A stretch of DNA of 64,000 bases from Streptomyces xylophagus (GTDB taxonomy: Bacteria > Actinomycetota > Actinomycetes > Streptomycetales > Streptomycetaceae), in assembly GCF_000716435.1 (NCBI RefSeq), contig NZ_JNWO01000025.1, positions 41,252 through 105,251 on the forward strand, read 5' to 3'. A program made the position numbers and the translations under genes. The notes beneath the pieces are model-generated. The model was not told the DNA's origin and searched no databases. It was given only the letters and a program-made list of their open reading frames with translations. Below are positions 15,409 through 24,354 of the stretch, piece by piece; position 1 is the stretch's first letter, and every line of letters starts with the position of its first letter.

Positions 15409-16770
15409 TCAGCGCACTCCCACTGCCGCAAGTGCCTTGCGCTGACGGGCGGTCGGGTGCGCCGGGAAGTAGAGGTAACAGACGCCGCCGGTACCGGAGG
15501 AGAGCTTGCCGGAGGCGTTGTACCGCTTGGTGCGCAGCCAGATGTTCTCCCACTCGCGACGCTTGTAGACGCGGCGGACGGCCGGATCGGTCAGCGAGTT
15601 CGGGTCGTTGGCGATCACGTCGCCGTCGGCGGTGAAACCGATCACGGTCATCAGATGGCCGGAGGTGCCGTACCCCGCACCCGTCAGCTCACTGCTGAGG
15701 AACGACTGGGACGTTATGGCCGGGATGCCCGCCGCGATCAGCGTCTCCAGGTCGGTGAGCGAGCCGAGCCGGGTGACCACTCCCTGGAGGTTCTTGTACG
15801 TCGCCGCGTAGGCGGCGTTGAACGGCCAGTTGCCGCAGCCCTGGTACTGGTAGTCGTAGGTGAAGCGGGCCGCGTTGTCGACCTGCGGGTCGGCGTAGGT
15901 CGGGTCGACCCAGGCCAGTTGCTCCGGGGTGAGCCGGCCACCCCAGTACTCGATGATCATCTGCGAGGAGGTGGGGCTGCACCAGGCCTCGCCGCCGTTG
16001 TCGTACTCGGGGTACTGGCCGATGTGGATCTCCTGCGAGTAGCGCGGGACGATCAGCTCCTGGGCGAGCCCGGGCGTGGAGGCGGGGACGGTGAAGCGGT
16101 CGGGGATGTCGGAGCCCATCGCGCCGAGCCGCCACACGGTGGGGGTGAGCTTGGTGCCGGGCTTGCGGTAGAGGGTCAGGCGCAGCCGGTACGACACCAG
16201 GCGCAGGCCCGTCGTCGCGTCGTCGATCGCGAAGGTGTCCGTCCAGATGGTGGACTTGCCGTCCGTCTGGTCGTCGACGGAGGTCCGCTTGATGTCCTGG
16301 TCGCCGGCCGCCCAGCGGCCCATCACGTACCAGGGGGTTTCCGTGCCGTCGGAGTACGTGCCGTGCAGTTCGATCTGGAGCCAGGTGCCGGCGGGGGTGT
16401 GCGCGTTCCAGGAGGCGATGGTCTCCGTCGCGGGGACGGAGAGCTTGTGGACGGGGGACGTCCAGGTCGCGTACTCCCAGGTGGCGGTCTTGCCCGTGTG
16501 CGGGTCCGCGTAGTCGACGCTGCCGAGGGCGGCGCCGATGGCGAGGCCCGGGCGGGGGCCCGCGACGGCCCGGGTGCCGCGGGCGGCACCGCTGCGCCAG
16601 TCGGCGTAGGTGGTCCAGGCATGGTTGTCGACCAGACGGGTCGGGACCCGGCCGGAGTCGGTGGCATGGGCGGCGGTATCGGCGACCGCCGGGCCCGCGC
16701 CGCTCACCACGGCGGCGGCGACCGCGGCGGCCAGGACGGTTCTGCGGGACGGCTGTTCGGCTCTGCTCAT
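15409..16770 (-). CDS. Tat-exported C39-like peptidase
   Basis: 453 aa. The N terminus SRRTVLAAAVAAAVVSGAGP with cleavage near AVA-DT is a twin-arginine signal. A 200-residue beta-rich region precedes the papain-like domain. Cysteine site: GGEAWCSPTSSQMIIEYW. Histidine site: SGHLMTVIGF, followed by VIANDPNS (Asn/Asp). This order fits the peptidase C39-like_2 family. It is probably an extracellular protease or bacteriocin-type peptidase with unknown substrate. The start is the ATG before SRAEQPSRR; its ribosome site is weak. It is divergent from a P-loop kinase gene. Confidence 0.85.
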   Translation of the reverse strand: MSRAEQPSRRTVLAAAVAAAVVSGAGPAVADTAAHATDSGRVPTRLVDNHAWTTYADWRSGAARGTRAVAGPRPGLAIGAALGSVDYADPHTGKTATWEYATWTSPVHKLSVPATETIASWNAHTPAGTWLQIELHGTYSDGTETPWYVMGRWAAGDQDIKRTSVDDQTDGKSTIWTDTFAIDDATTGLRLVSYRLRLTLYRKPGTKLTPTVWRLGAMGSDIPDRFTVPASTPGLAQELIVPRYSQEIHIGQYPEYDNGGEAWCSPTSSQMIIEYWGGRLTPEQLAWVDPTYADPQVDNAARFTYDYQYQGCGNWPFNAAYAATYKNLQGVVTRLGSLTDLETLIAAGIPAITSQSFLSSELTGAGYGTSGHLMTVIGFTADGDVIANDPNSLTDPAVRRVYKRREWENIWLRTKRYNASGKLSSGTGGVCYLYFPAHPTARQRKALAAVGVR

Positions 16771-16881
16771 GGGCGGAGGACCCCCAGGTGTCCGATGCGG
16801 GACAGATCCAATGGACGGCTGTGCGCCAACTATGTACGCAGGCGGCATGCCCCTGCCAGCACTTCGGGACATGCCACGCCC

Positions 16882-16893
16882 ACCAATATTGGT
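16882..16893. promoter_or_regulatory. 12-bp perfect palindrome in divergent promoter region
   Basis: ACCAATATTGGT lies between the divergent C39-like and kinase genes, 112 and 94 bp from their starts. It is markedly AT-rich for this genome and could be an operator shared by both. Confidence 0.4.
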
Positions 16894-16934
16894 ATCGACC
16901 ACTGGCATGACCTGGGGCGAGGCCCGCCGATCAC

Positions 16935-16940
16935 TAGAAT
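16935..16940 (+). promoter_or_regulatory. TAGAAT -10 element of the kinase gene
   Basis: TAGAAT is a perfect HrdB-type -10 hexamer 46 bp upstream of the kinase ATG. No good -35 is visible, so activation or another sigma factor is possible. Confidence 0.4.
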
Positions 16941-16986
16941 GTCCCGGCAACCTGCGGCATCACCCCACGACCTCCCGGGAACAGCC

Positions 16987-17607
16987 ATGCACGACCTGGC
17001 CCACTGCCTGAGCGACCTGCCCCCGTCCTGCGGCCCGGTCCGGCTCGTCGGCGTCGACGGGCACGCGGGGTCCGGGAAGTCCACGTTCGCCGGGCGATTG
17101 GCGACTGCGCTGGGCGGAGCCCCCGTGCTGCACCTGGACGATCTCGCCACCCACGACGAACTGTTCGGCTGGACCGAGCGACTCCTGAGCCAGGTGATCA
17201 CACCGCTCGGCCGCGGCGAGACCGCGCACTACGCGCCCTACGACTGGCACTCCCGACACTTCGGAACGCCCCGCGCGCTGCAGCCCGCGCCCGTGGTCCT
17301 CGTCGAGGGCGTCGGCGTCGGACGCCGGGCGGTGCGCCCGTTTCTCGCGCGGCTGCTGTGGATGGAGATGCCCCAGGAGGAGGCCTGGACACGGGGACGG
17401 TTGCGGGACGGGACGGAGCAGCGGGACTTCTGGGACGGGTGGGTCGAGGCGGAACGCGAACACTTCGCCAAAGACCCTTCGCGGCCCCACGCGGACGTCC
17501 TGGTACGGGAGTTGAGAAAGGGGTACGAGGTGCTTCCGGGGCCCTGCGGGACGGTTGGACCGGACCACGCCGTGACCCACGGTGACGGACCGCCCGCAGT
17601 GTGCTGA
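16987..17607 (+). CDS. Uridine kinase-like P-loop protein
   Basis: 206 aa. The Walker A motif GVDGHAGSGKST is at residues 22-33 and LHLDDLATHDELFGW matches the DD(L/F) substrate motif of uridine kinase/phosphoribulokinase-like enzymes. YAPYDWHSRHFG and VVLVEGVGVGRRAVRP follow, then an Arg-rich lid. It probably phosphorylates a small metabolite; the exact substrate is unclear. The ATG has only a weak ribosome site. It is monocistronic, with a candidate small RNA gene downstream. Confidence 0.8.
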   Translation: MHDLAHCLSDLPPSCGPVRLVGVDGHAGSGKSTFAGRLATALGGAPVLHLDDLATHDELFGWTERLLSQVITPLGRGETAHYAPYDWHSRHFGTPRALQPAPVVLVEGVGVGRRAVRPFLARLLWMEMPQEEAWTRGRLRDGTEQRDFWDGWVEAEREHFAKDPSRPHADVLVRELRKGYEVLPGPCGTVGPDHAVTHGDGPPAVC

Positions 17608-17656
17608 ACTTGTGAAGACCCTCACGCGTGAAGTTCCCTGAGTGCCTCAACTCGGC

Positions 17657-17763
17657 TTGACCCAGGGGCCGTACAGGTCTTACGTTCTGAATGTGCGGCC
17701 GTTCGGAGCCGCCCAGAGTCGCGAAGCCCCCGGTTGTTCCCCCGTGATCGGGGGCTTCGTTCT
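17657..17763 (+). ncRNA. Candidate small RNA: promoter, two hairpins, terminator
   Basis: TTGACC (17657-17662), a 17-nt spacer and TTACGT (17680-17685) form a promoter with a start near 17692. The roughly 70-nt transcript would fold a GCGGC/GCCGC hairpin (about 17695-17712) and then an 11-bp GC stem (17722-17732 with 17749-17759) followed by TTCT, a terminator-like end. No ORF fits. It lies in a 434-bp gap between two plus-strand genes. It could instead be an attenuator for the AAA+ gene. Confidence 0.45.
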
Positions 17764-18041
17764 GCTCCCACCCCCCTTTTCCGGCCGTCACGAGCCGTGA
17801 TTTGCTCACCCTGGGTCACCGTCCTGAGTGCGCCCCATCTGCTCCCACCTCGTCAAACGGCCTGTGCGGCACCCTTCGGTGGGCGCCCGCCCCGCAGGTA
17901 CGATGCCCAGGGTGCGACCAACGGACGGCTGCTTCGCGCACCACGGCAACTCCCGTCCGCGGCACAGCGGTTCGACCCAGACTGCCGACGGGCGCCGGCC
18001 CGGCGGTGAATCAACGGGGGCACGGTTTGTGGGGGGACGTG

Positions 18042-19901
18042 ATGGACTTCGGCACGCAGGGCCCCGAGGCCCCGGCCGACCTCGCGTGGCTGCGAGGCGT
18101 GGACGCCTACACGATGGGCGCTTATCCGCAGGCGGAGGAGGAGTTCCGCACCGCGGTGCGCATGGATCCCGGGATGGCCGACGGCTGGCTCGGACTGCAC
18201 GCGTTGCGCGTCGACACGACGACCGCGCTGCTGCGCATGTACCGGCACCGGGAACGTTTCGGGGAACAGCGCACCAGGCACCGCCGCACACTCAACTCCT
18301 GGTACTGGCTGGGCTGGTGGGTACAGCCGGTGCTGGAGAGTCCGCGTGATCTGCTACTCGCGCACGCCTCTCACTGGCTGGACGGCCGCCATGTGCCGGA
18401 GCTGGACCGGGCGTTGGCCGGACTGCCGCCCGTCGACACCGACCACCAGGTCCGCTTCCTGCACGCCTGCCGGGCCTATCTGGTCAAGGACTGGGAACAG
18501 CTGGTCCGGCACACGGACCCGCTGATCAACGACCAACTGCTGGGCATCGAGGCCGGGTTGTTCGGCGGGATGGCCCGGGTGCGGCTGGAGATGTACGGCC
18601 AGGCCGAGCCGCTCCTGTCCTCCGCGCTGATGCGCTGTCGCAGCGAACAGCCGCAGCGCAAGGAGTTGCGGTACTGGCTGGCACGGGCCCATGAGGGCAC
18701 CGGCCGCAGTGCCGCCGCACTCCCCCTGTACCGGGCGGTGCACCGCGTCGACCCCGCGTTCATGGACACCTCGGCGCGGCTCGCCGCGATCACGGACTCC
18801 GACGGGTACGACGGGTCCGAGGACGTGAGCGACCTCGCGGCGATCAGGCTCTCCGGCGGGCAGGACGCGCTGGAGGGGCCCGACGGGCTCGATCCGCTGT
18901 TCGGGGCGGAGGGGCGCGATCTGAAGCTGTCGGAGCCCGGTCTTCCGCCGACCGGTCCGCTGCCCTCCGCGGCCGACTCGGTGCGCGAGAAGACCTCGGT
19001 GCCGGTACCGCCGCTGCCCACCGGTCCCACCGACCCGGTCTTACTGGAGGAGGCGCTCAATGAGCTTGAGCGCATGGTGGGGTTGGAGCCGGTCAAGCGC
19101 CAAGTGAAGGCACTTTCCGCCCAGTTGAACATGGCGCGGCTGCGGGCCGGGCAGGGGCTGCCGGTACAGCCGCCGAAACGGCACTTCGTCTTCTCCGGGC
19201 CCTCGGGTACCGGCAAGACCACCGTGGCCCGCATCCTGGGGCGGGTCTTCTACGCCCTCGGGCTGCTCGGCGGGGACCATCTCGTCGAGGCGCAGCGGGC
19301 CGACCTGGTCGGTGAGTACCTCGGCCAAACGGCCGTGAAAGCCAACGAGTTGATCGACTCCGCGATTGGTGGGGTGCTCTTCGTCGATGAGGCCTATTCG
19401 CTCTCCAACTCCGGTTACGGGAAGGGCGACGCGTACGGCGACGAAGCCTTGCAGGTGCTGTTGAAGCGGGCCGAGGACAATCGCGATCACCTTGTGGTGA
19501 TCCTCGCCGGCTATCCGGAGGGGATGGACCGGTTGCTCGCCGCGAACCCCGGGCTGTCGTCCCGCTTCACGACTCGCGTCGACTTTCCTTCGTACCGGCC
19601 GCTCGAACTCACTTCCATCGGTGAGGTGTTGGCGGCGGAGAACGGGGACGTGTGGGACGAGGAGGCGTTGGACGAGCTGCGGTCCATCGCCGGGCATGTG
19701 GTCGACCAGGGGTGGATCGACGAGCTCGGGAACGGGCGGTTCTTGCGGACCTTGTACGAGAAGAGCTGTGCGTATCGGGATCTGCGGTTGTCGGTGTATC
19801 CCGGGATGTTGTCGCGGGATGATCTGTCGACGTTGCGGTTGCCGGATCTGATGCAGGCGTATGGAGAGGTGTTGTCGGGGCGGGGGCCTGCCGGCGGCTG
19901 A
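18042..19901 (+). CDS. TPR-AAA+ ATPase, CbxX/CfqX (EccA-like)
   Basis: 619 aa. Residues 1-260 are helical repeats of TPR type (AYTMGAYPQAEEEFRTAVRM; YWLARAHEGTGRSAAALPLY). A Pro/Asp-rich linker (about 260-330) leads to a CbxX/CfqX AAA+ module: Walker A GPSGTGKTT at 386-394, LVGEYLGQTAVKANELIDSA, and Walker B GGVLFVDEAYSL. The sensor follows (VVILAGYPEGMD, then GLSSRFTTRVDFP). The layout is that of EccA of type VII secretion, but no WXG100, EccC or EccD gene is nearby. The ATG at 18042 has GGGGGG 5 nt upstream; GTG 18039 is an alternative. Confidence 0.87.
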   Translation: MDFGTQGPEAPADLAWLRGVDAYTMGAYPQAEEEFRTAVRMDPGMADGWLGLHALRVDTTTALLRMYRHRERFGEQRTRHRRTLNSWYWLGWWVQPVLESPRDLLLAHASHWLDGRHVPELDRALAGLPPVDTDHQVRFLHACRAYLVKDWEQLVRHTDPLINDQLLGIEAGLFGGMARVRLEMYGQAEPLLSSALMRCRSEQPQRKELRYWLARAHEGTGRSAAALPLYRAVHRVDPAFMDTSARLAAITDSDGYDGSEDVSDLAAIRLSGGQDALEGPDGLDPLFGAEGRDLKLSEPGLPPTGPLPSAADSVREKTSVPVPPLPTGPTDPVLLEEALNELERMVGLEPVKRQVKALSAQLNMARLRAGQGLPVQPPKRHFVFSGPSGTGKTTVARILGRVFYALGLLGGDHLVEAQRADLVGEYLGQTAVKANELIDSAIGGVLFVDEAYSLSNSGYGKGDAYGDEALQVLLKRAEDNRDHLVVILAGYPEGMDRLLAANPGLSSRFTTRVDFPSYRPLELTSIGEVLAAENGDVWDEEALDELRSIAGHVVDQGWIDELGNGRFLRTLYEKSCAYRDLRLSVYPGMLSRDDLSTLRLPDLMQAYGEVLSGRGPAGG

Positions 19902-19935
19902 GCGGTACGCACTGGGTTGGGGGGATCTGTTGTTG

Positions 19936-20012
19936 CGCGGCTGCGGCCCGGTGGGGGCTTGTCGCGCAGTTCCCCGCGCCCCTAAAAGAGGCGCAGGGGA
20001 ACCTGCGTCAGC
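19936..20012. repeat. Dispersed Streptomyces hairpin repeat, copy 1 (terminator-like)
   Basis: On the minus strand the GGGGCGCGGGGAACTGCGCG core lies within 19946-19983. On the plus strand a degenerate partner (GGCGCAGGGGAACCTGCG) follows at about 19989-20006, so the locus folds into a long hairpin around TAAAAGA. It sits between the convergent AAA+ and CNNM genes. This core is a familiar interspersed sequence in Streptomyces intergenic regions. Confidence 0.7.
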
Positions 20013-20035
20013 CAAGCGCCGTCTGCTTCAAGTTG

Positions 20036-21106
20036 TCAGCTCGGGACCGTTTCCTTCAGTTCTGCCGTTCTCGGCTGGGCCGGGACCTCACGGTGGGCCG
20101 GGTCCGTTACCTCGCCCACCAGCAGCTCCAGTACGTCCTCCAGAGCCACCAAGCCGAGCACCTTGCCTGACGCGTCGGCCACCTGGGCCAAATGCGTTGC
20201 GGCGCGGCGCATGACCGTCAGGGCGTCGTCCAGGGGGAGTTCGGATCGTAGGGTCGTCATGGGGCGCCAGATCTGTTGGGGGACCGCTCGCTCGGACTCC
20301 TCCAGGTCGAGTACGTCCTTGACGTGCAGGTAGCCCATGAAGGCGCCGGTCTCCGCGGCGATGGGGAAGCGGGAGTAGCCGGTGCGGGCGGTGAGGGCGA
20401 CGATCTCGCCCGGGGTGACCGAGGGGCTGACCGTGACCAGGTTCTCGCGGCGCAGCAGGACGTCCGTGACCGGGCGGGAGCCCAACTCCAGGGCGTCCTC
20501 GAGGCGTTCCTGTTCCTCGGGGTCGAGGAGGCCGGCCTGGCCGGAGTCCTCCACCAGGCGGTTGAGCTGTTCGCTGGTGAAGACGGCCTCGACCTCGTCC
20601 TTGGGCTCGACGTGGAAGAGCCGCAGGATGCCCTGGGCGACGGCGCCGAGGGCGATGGTGATCGGCTTGCAGATCCGGGCGAAGGCGACCAGGCCGGGGC
20701 TGAGCCACATCGCGGCCTTCTCCGGCGCGGCCATCGCGAGGTTCTTCGGGACCATCTCGCCGATGACGAGGTGGAAGAAGACGACCGCGGCGAGCGCGAG
20801 GATGTAGCCGAGGGGGTGGATCATGCCCTCGGGCAGATGCATCCACTCGAAGACCGGCTCCAGGACATGTGCGACTGTCGGCTCGGCCACCGCGCCCAGC
20901 GTCAACGAGCAGACGGTGATGCCGAATTGGGCCGCCGCCATCATCTGCGGCAGCCGCTCCAGGCCGTAGAGGACCTGTCGGGCGCGGGCGGTGTTGAGGG
21001 GTTCGATCTGGCTGCGGCGGACGGAGACTAGGGCGAACTCGGCGCCGACGAAGAAGCCGTTGGCGAGCACCAGCAGGACGGCGAAGAGGAGTTGGAGGAC
21101 GGTCAT
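20036..21106 (-). CDS. CNNM/CorC-type membrane protein with CBS pair (short form)
   Basis: 356 aa. A DUF21/CNNM membrane domain (LLVLANGFFVGAEFALVSVR, then FFHLVIGEMVPKNLAMAAPE) precedes a CBS pair at about 200-330 (RPVTDVLLRRENLVTVSP; VLGLVALEDVLELLVGEVTD). Family members are linked to Mg/Co homeostasis or hemolysin-like activity. It lacks the C-terminal CorC_HlyC domain that its upstream neighbour has. Its ATG overlaps the neighbour's stop by 4 bp, so the two are translationally coupled and may form a heteromer. Confidence 0.9.
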   Translation of the reverse strand: MTVLQLLFAVLLVLANGFFVGAEFALVSVRRSQIEPLNTARARQVLYGLERLPQMMAAAQFGITVCSLTLGAVAEPTVAHVLEPVFEWMHLPEGMIHPLGYILALAAVVFFHLVIGEMVPKNLAMAAPEKAAMWLSPGLVAFARICKPITIALGAVAQGILRLFHVEPKDEVEAVFTSEQLNRLVEDSGQAGLLDPEEQERLEDALELGSRPVTDVLLRRENLVTVSPSVTPGEIVALTARTGYSRFPIAAETGAFMGYLHVKDVLDLEESERAVPQQIWRPMTTLRSELPLDDALTVMRRAATHLAQVADASGKVLGLVALEDVLELLVGEVTDPAHREVPAQPRTAELKETVPS

Positions 21107-22437
21107 CGGGCCGCCTCCATGACGTTCACGGCGGGAGTCGTGCGGACCAGGCGGACGCGTTCGGCTCGGTAGTGGCCCACCTGGCGGACTGACAGCCTCC
21201 AGCCGGGGAGTTCGGCCTTGTCGCCGGGGGCCGGGATACGGCCGAGGAGGTCGGCCACCAGTCCGGCGACGGTCTCGTACGGGCCCTCGGGGACGTCGAG
21301 GCCTATGCGTTGGAGGATGTCGACGCGGCAGCTGCCGTCGGCGTCCCAGGCCGGCTTGCCGTCCTCCGGTGGCGCCGCGGCGAGTTCGGGGACGTCCTGG
21401 CCGTCGTGTTCGTCGCGGACCTCGCCGACGAGTTCCTCGACGATGTCCTCCAGGGTGACCACTCCCGCCGTACCGCCGTACTCGTCGACGACGACGGCGA
21501 TGGGCTGTTCGCTGCGCAGCCTGGCGAGGAGCGGCTGGACCGGCAGGGTCTCGGGGACCAGTACCGGGGACTTGGCGATGCTGGTGACGGAGGTGCGGAG
21601 GCGGGCGTGCGAGGGCACTGCCAGGGCGTCCTTGAGGTGGACCATGCCGACGATCTCGTCGATCTTCTCGCGGTAGACGGGGAAGCGGGACAGACCGGTG
21701 GCGCGGGTCAGGTTGACCACGTCTTCGGCGGTCGCCGACGACTGCAGCGCGCTGACCTTCACACGCGGGGTCATGACGTGCTGCGCGGTCAATTCGCCCA
21801 GTGACAGCGTCCGTACGAAGAGATCGGCGGTGTCCTGCTCCAGCGTGCCGGCCTGCGCCGAGTGCCGGGCCAGGGAGACGAGTTCACCGGGGGTGCGGGC
21901 GGAGGCCAGCTCCGCTGTGGGCTCGACGCCCAGGGCGCGGACGAGCCGGTTGGCGACGGTGTTCAGCGCGGAGATCACCGGGCGGAACAGGCGGGCGAAG
22001 GCGTGCTGCGGTGCGGCGACGAAGCGCGCGACCTGCAGGGGCCGCGACACCGCCCAGTTCTTGGGCACGAGTTCGCCGATCACCATCTGTACGGCGGAGG
22101 CCAGCAGCATGCCGACGACCACGGCGACACCGGAGACAGCGCCCTCGGGGATGCCGATCGCACTGAACGGGCCGTGCAGGAGTTCCGCCAGGGCCGGTTC
22201 GGCGAGCATGCCGACGACCAGGGAGGTGATGGTGATGCCGAGCTGGGTGCCGGAGAGCTGGAAGGACAGCTCCTTGAGCGACTCGACGACCGTGGCGGCC
22301 CGTCGGTCGCCCTCGGCGGCGGCCTTCTCGGCCTCGGGGCGCTCCACGGTGACGAGCCCGAACTCTGCGGCGACGAAGAAGCCGTTGGCCAGAATCAGCA
22401 GGATCGCCGCTCCGAGGAGCAACAAGGGGATGGTCAT
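21103..22437 (-). CDS. CNNM/CorC-type membrane protein with CBS pair and CorC domain
   Basis: 444 aa, full architecture. DUF21/CNNM domain with LILANGFFVAAEFGLVTVER and VQMVIGELVPKNWAVSRP; a CBS pair (AQHVMTPRVKVSALQSSATA; IAVVVDEYGGTAGVVTLEDI); and a C-terminal CorC_HlyC transporter-associated domain (about 355-435, GSCRVDILQRIGLDVPEG). Likely role in divalent cation extrusion or homeostasis. GAGG precedes the ATG. It is the first gene of a two-gene operon with the 356-aa paralogue; the pair looks like an old tandem duplication. Confidence 0.92.
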   Translation of the reverse strand: MTIPLLLLGAAILLILANGFFVAAEFGLVTVERPEAEKAAAEGDRRAATVVESLKELSFQLSGTQLGITITSLVVGMLAEPALAELLHGPFSAIGIPEGAVSGVAVVVGMLLASAVQMVIGELVPKNWAVSRPLQVARFVAAPQHAFARLFRPVISALNTVANRLVRALGVEPTAELASARTPGELVSLARHSAQAGTLEQDTADLFVRTLSLGELTAQHVMTPRVKVSALQSSATAEDVVNLTRATGLSRFPVYREKIDEIVGMVHLKDALAVPSHARLRTSVTSIAKSPVLVPETLPVQPLLARLRSEQPIAVVVDEYGGTAGVVTLEDIVEELVGEVRDEHDGQDVPELAAAPPEDGKPAWDADGSCRVDILQRIGLDVPEGPYETVAGLVADLLGRIPAPGDKAELPGWRLSVRQVGHYRAERVRLVRTTPAVNVMEAAR

Positions 22438-22612
22438 GCCGCCGCCTCGATATGTCGGGAGGGGGCGGCGCAGGTACTACAGGACGATCCGTCCATCGCT
22501 GGAGGGAGTCACTCCTCGGGTAGCAGGGGGCCTCAGAAGACAGGGGGGAACACCGGTGGCGGAGGCGTGAGGAAAAACGCCACCGACAACAGATTAATCA
22601 AGACATGGCCAT

Positions 22613-23056
22613 CTACGGCAGATCCCTTGTCGACCGGTCCTCGGTGAGCGCCCGCAGAGTGCGCGCATCCGCGATGGCCCGCTCCTTGGCGATACCGGGC
22701 TGGATACCGAGCACGGGCAGGCTGGTGCCGTCGCTGAGGTTGAGGAACACCCAGGGGTCGCCGGGGCGGAGATTCACCTGGAGGATCTCCGCCCACTCCA
22801 GACGGCGACTGCTGACGATGTTCACGACGGTGACACCGGACTCGTCGGCGACGACCTTCACCCGCGCGAGCAGGGCCAGTACGCCGAAGAGGACGGCACC
22901 GGTGAAGACGAAGCTGAGCTTCTCCCCCGGGGTGAGCTGCTCCAGGAGCATCGCGACGGTCGTGATGACGACGAAGATCGCGACGCCCGCGGTGAGCAGC
23001 ACGGCACGGGTGCGGCCCGGCCGGAACGTGACCGGCAGGGCGGGGAGTTCGGACAT
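22613..23056 (-). CDS. Bacterial PH-domain membrane protein
   Basis: 147 aa. Two close membrane helices (RAVLLTAGVAIFVVITTVAM; LSFVFTGAVLFGVLALLA) are followed by a short beta domain (VKVVADESGVTVVNIVSSRR, LEWAEILQVNLRPGDPWVFL) of the PF10756-like bacterial PH type. The ATG at 23056 has GAGGAT about 9 nt upstream. It follows hisG by 62 bp and could be the last gene of a rib-his transcript. Function unknown. Confidence 0.8.
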   Translation of the reverse strand: MSELPALPVTFRPGRTRAVLLTAGVAIFVVITTVAMLLEQLTPGEKLSFVFTGAVLFGVLALLARVKVVADESGVTVVNIVSSRRLEWAEILQVNLRPGDPWVFLNLSDGTSLPVLGIQPGIAKERAIADARTLRALTEDRSTRDLP

Positions 23057-23118
23057 GGTCGGCGTGATCCTCGGCCTGTTCCTCGACGTGTTCCGCAATG
23101 TGTTTCTCGGCGTGTTTC

Positions 23119-23976
23119 TCAGAGACGGCAGGCGTGGATGGCCGTCGTCAGGATGGCCCGGGCGCCGATGTCGTACAGGTCGTCCATGATCCGCTGCGCT
23201 TCCTTGGCGGGGACCATCGCGCGTACGGCGACCCAGCCTTCGTTGTGCAGCGGGGAGACGGTCGGGGACTCCAGGCCAGGGGTGAGCGCGACGGCCTTCT
23301 CGAGCTGCTCGACCCGGCAGTCGTAGTCCATCATCACGTACGTCCGGGCGACCAGGACGCCCTGGAGGCGGCGCAGGAACTGCTGGACCTTGGGCTCGGC
23401 GGTGTCGTCGGCCTCGGCGCCGGTGCGGCGGATGACGACGGCCTCGGACTTCATGATCGGGTCGCCGAAGACCTCAAGTCCCGCGTTGCGCAAGGACGTT
23501 CCGGTCTCGACGACGTCCGCGATGACCTCGGCGACACCGAGTTCGATGGCGGTCTCGACGGCGCCGTCGAGGTGGACGACGGAGGCGTCGACGCCGTTGT
23601 CCGCGAGGTACTTGCCGACGATGCCCTCGTACGAGGTGGCGACCGTCTTGCCCTTGAGGTCCGCGAGGGTGCTCGCGGCGCCCGGCTTGGAGGCGAAGCG
23701 GAACGTGGAGCGGGCGAAGCCGAGCGGGAGGATCGGCTCGGCGCTCGCACCGGAGTCGATCAGCAGGTCGCGGCCGGTGATGCCGATGTCGAGGCGGCCG
23801 GAGGAGACGTAGATCGCGATGTCGCGGGGGCGGAGGTAGAAGAACTCGACCTCGTTGACCGGGTCGACGATCCGCAGTTCCTTGGACTCCCGGCGCTGCT
23901 GGTAGCCGGCCTCATGCAGCATGTCCGCCGCAGGTCCTGACAGGGAACCCTTGTTGGGGACGGCGATGCGCAGCAT
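23119..23976 (-). CDS. hisG: ATP phosphoribosyltransferase, long form
   Basis: 285 aa. It condenses ATP with PRPP in the first step of histidine synthesis. The N-terminal catalytic part (LRIAVPNKGSLSGPAADMLH, LDIGITGRDLLIDSG, DLKGKTVATSYEGIVGKYL, EVIADVVETGTSLRNAGLEV) is followed by the C-terminal ACT-like regulatory domain (GLESPTVSPLHNEGWVAVRA). The latter marks the long hexameric form, which needs no HisZ and is feedback-inhibited by histidine. It lies 71 bp downstream of hisE. Confidence 0.97.
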   Translation of the reverse strand: MLRIAVPNKGSLSGPAADMLHEAGYQQRRESKELRIVDPVNEVEFFYLRPRDIAIYVSSGRLDIGITGRDLLIDSGASAEPILPLGFARSTFRFASKPGAASTLADLKGKTVATSYEGIVGKYLADNGVDASVVHLDGAVETAIELGVAEVIADVVETGTSLRNAGLEVFGDPIMKSEAVVIRRTGAEADDTAEPKVQQFLRRLQGVLVARTYVMMDYDCRVEQLEKAVALTPGLESPTVSPLHNEGWVAVRAMVPAKEAQRIMDDLYDIGARAILTTAIHACRL

Positions 23977-24047
23977 GAGGTCGGCTTCCTTCGCGTGAAA
24001 AGTGGTGAGGAAAGGGGCGAACTGTCGGAAACGGTTCTAAAGGGTTT

Positions 24048-24320
24048 TTACAGGTGGGCGTAGACGTCGTCCAGCGAGATTCCGCGGGCGACCATCATCA
24101 CCTGGACGTGGTAGAGCAGCTGCGAGATCTCCTCGGCGGCCGCCTCCTTGCCCTCGTACTCGGCGGCCATCCAGACCTCGGCGGCCTCTTCGACGACCTT
24201 CTTGCCGATGGCATGGACGCCCTTGCCGACCAGCTCTGCGGTGCGGGAAGTGGCGGGGTCGCCGGTGGCGGCCTTCTGCTGGAGCTCGGTGAAGAGCTCC
24301 TCGAACGTCTTATTGGACAT
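24048..24320 (-). CDS. hisE: Phosphoribosyl-ATP pyrophosphohydrolase
   Basis: 90 aa, a free-standing HisE of all-alpha MazG-like fold. It removes pyrophosphate from phosphoribosyl-ATP, the second histidine step. Motifs: [40 protein letters not shown] (metal-binding EExxE) and [18 protein letters not shown]. The ATG at 24320 was preferred over a GTG at 24332, whose ribosome site would be too close. It is 34 bp downstream of ribH, tight enough for read-through. Confidence 0.96.
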   Translation of the reverse strand: MSNKTFEELFTELQQKAATGDPATSRTAELVGKGVHAIGKKVVEEAAEVWMAAEYEGKEAAAEEISQLLYHVQVMMVARGISLDDVYAHL

Positions 24321-24354
24321 GGTGCTGCCCACCCTATTGCAAACAATCGTGGGC

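Noticed and set aside
18042..22437. Type VII secretion locus
   Set aside because: Only an EccA-like ATPase is present; no EccB/C/D/E, mycosin or WXG100 gene lies within the window.
22438..22612. Metal-sensing riboswitch upstream of the CNNM pair
   Set aside because: Only a short 8-bp stem (CGGTGGCG/CGCCACCG) is visible; no M-box or yybP-ykoY core could be recognised.
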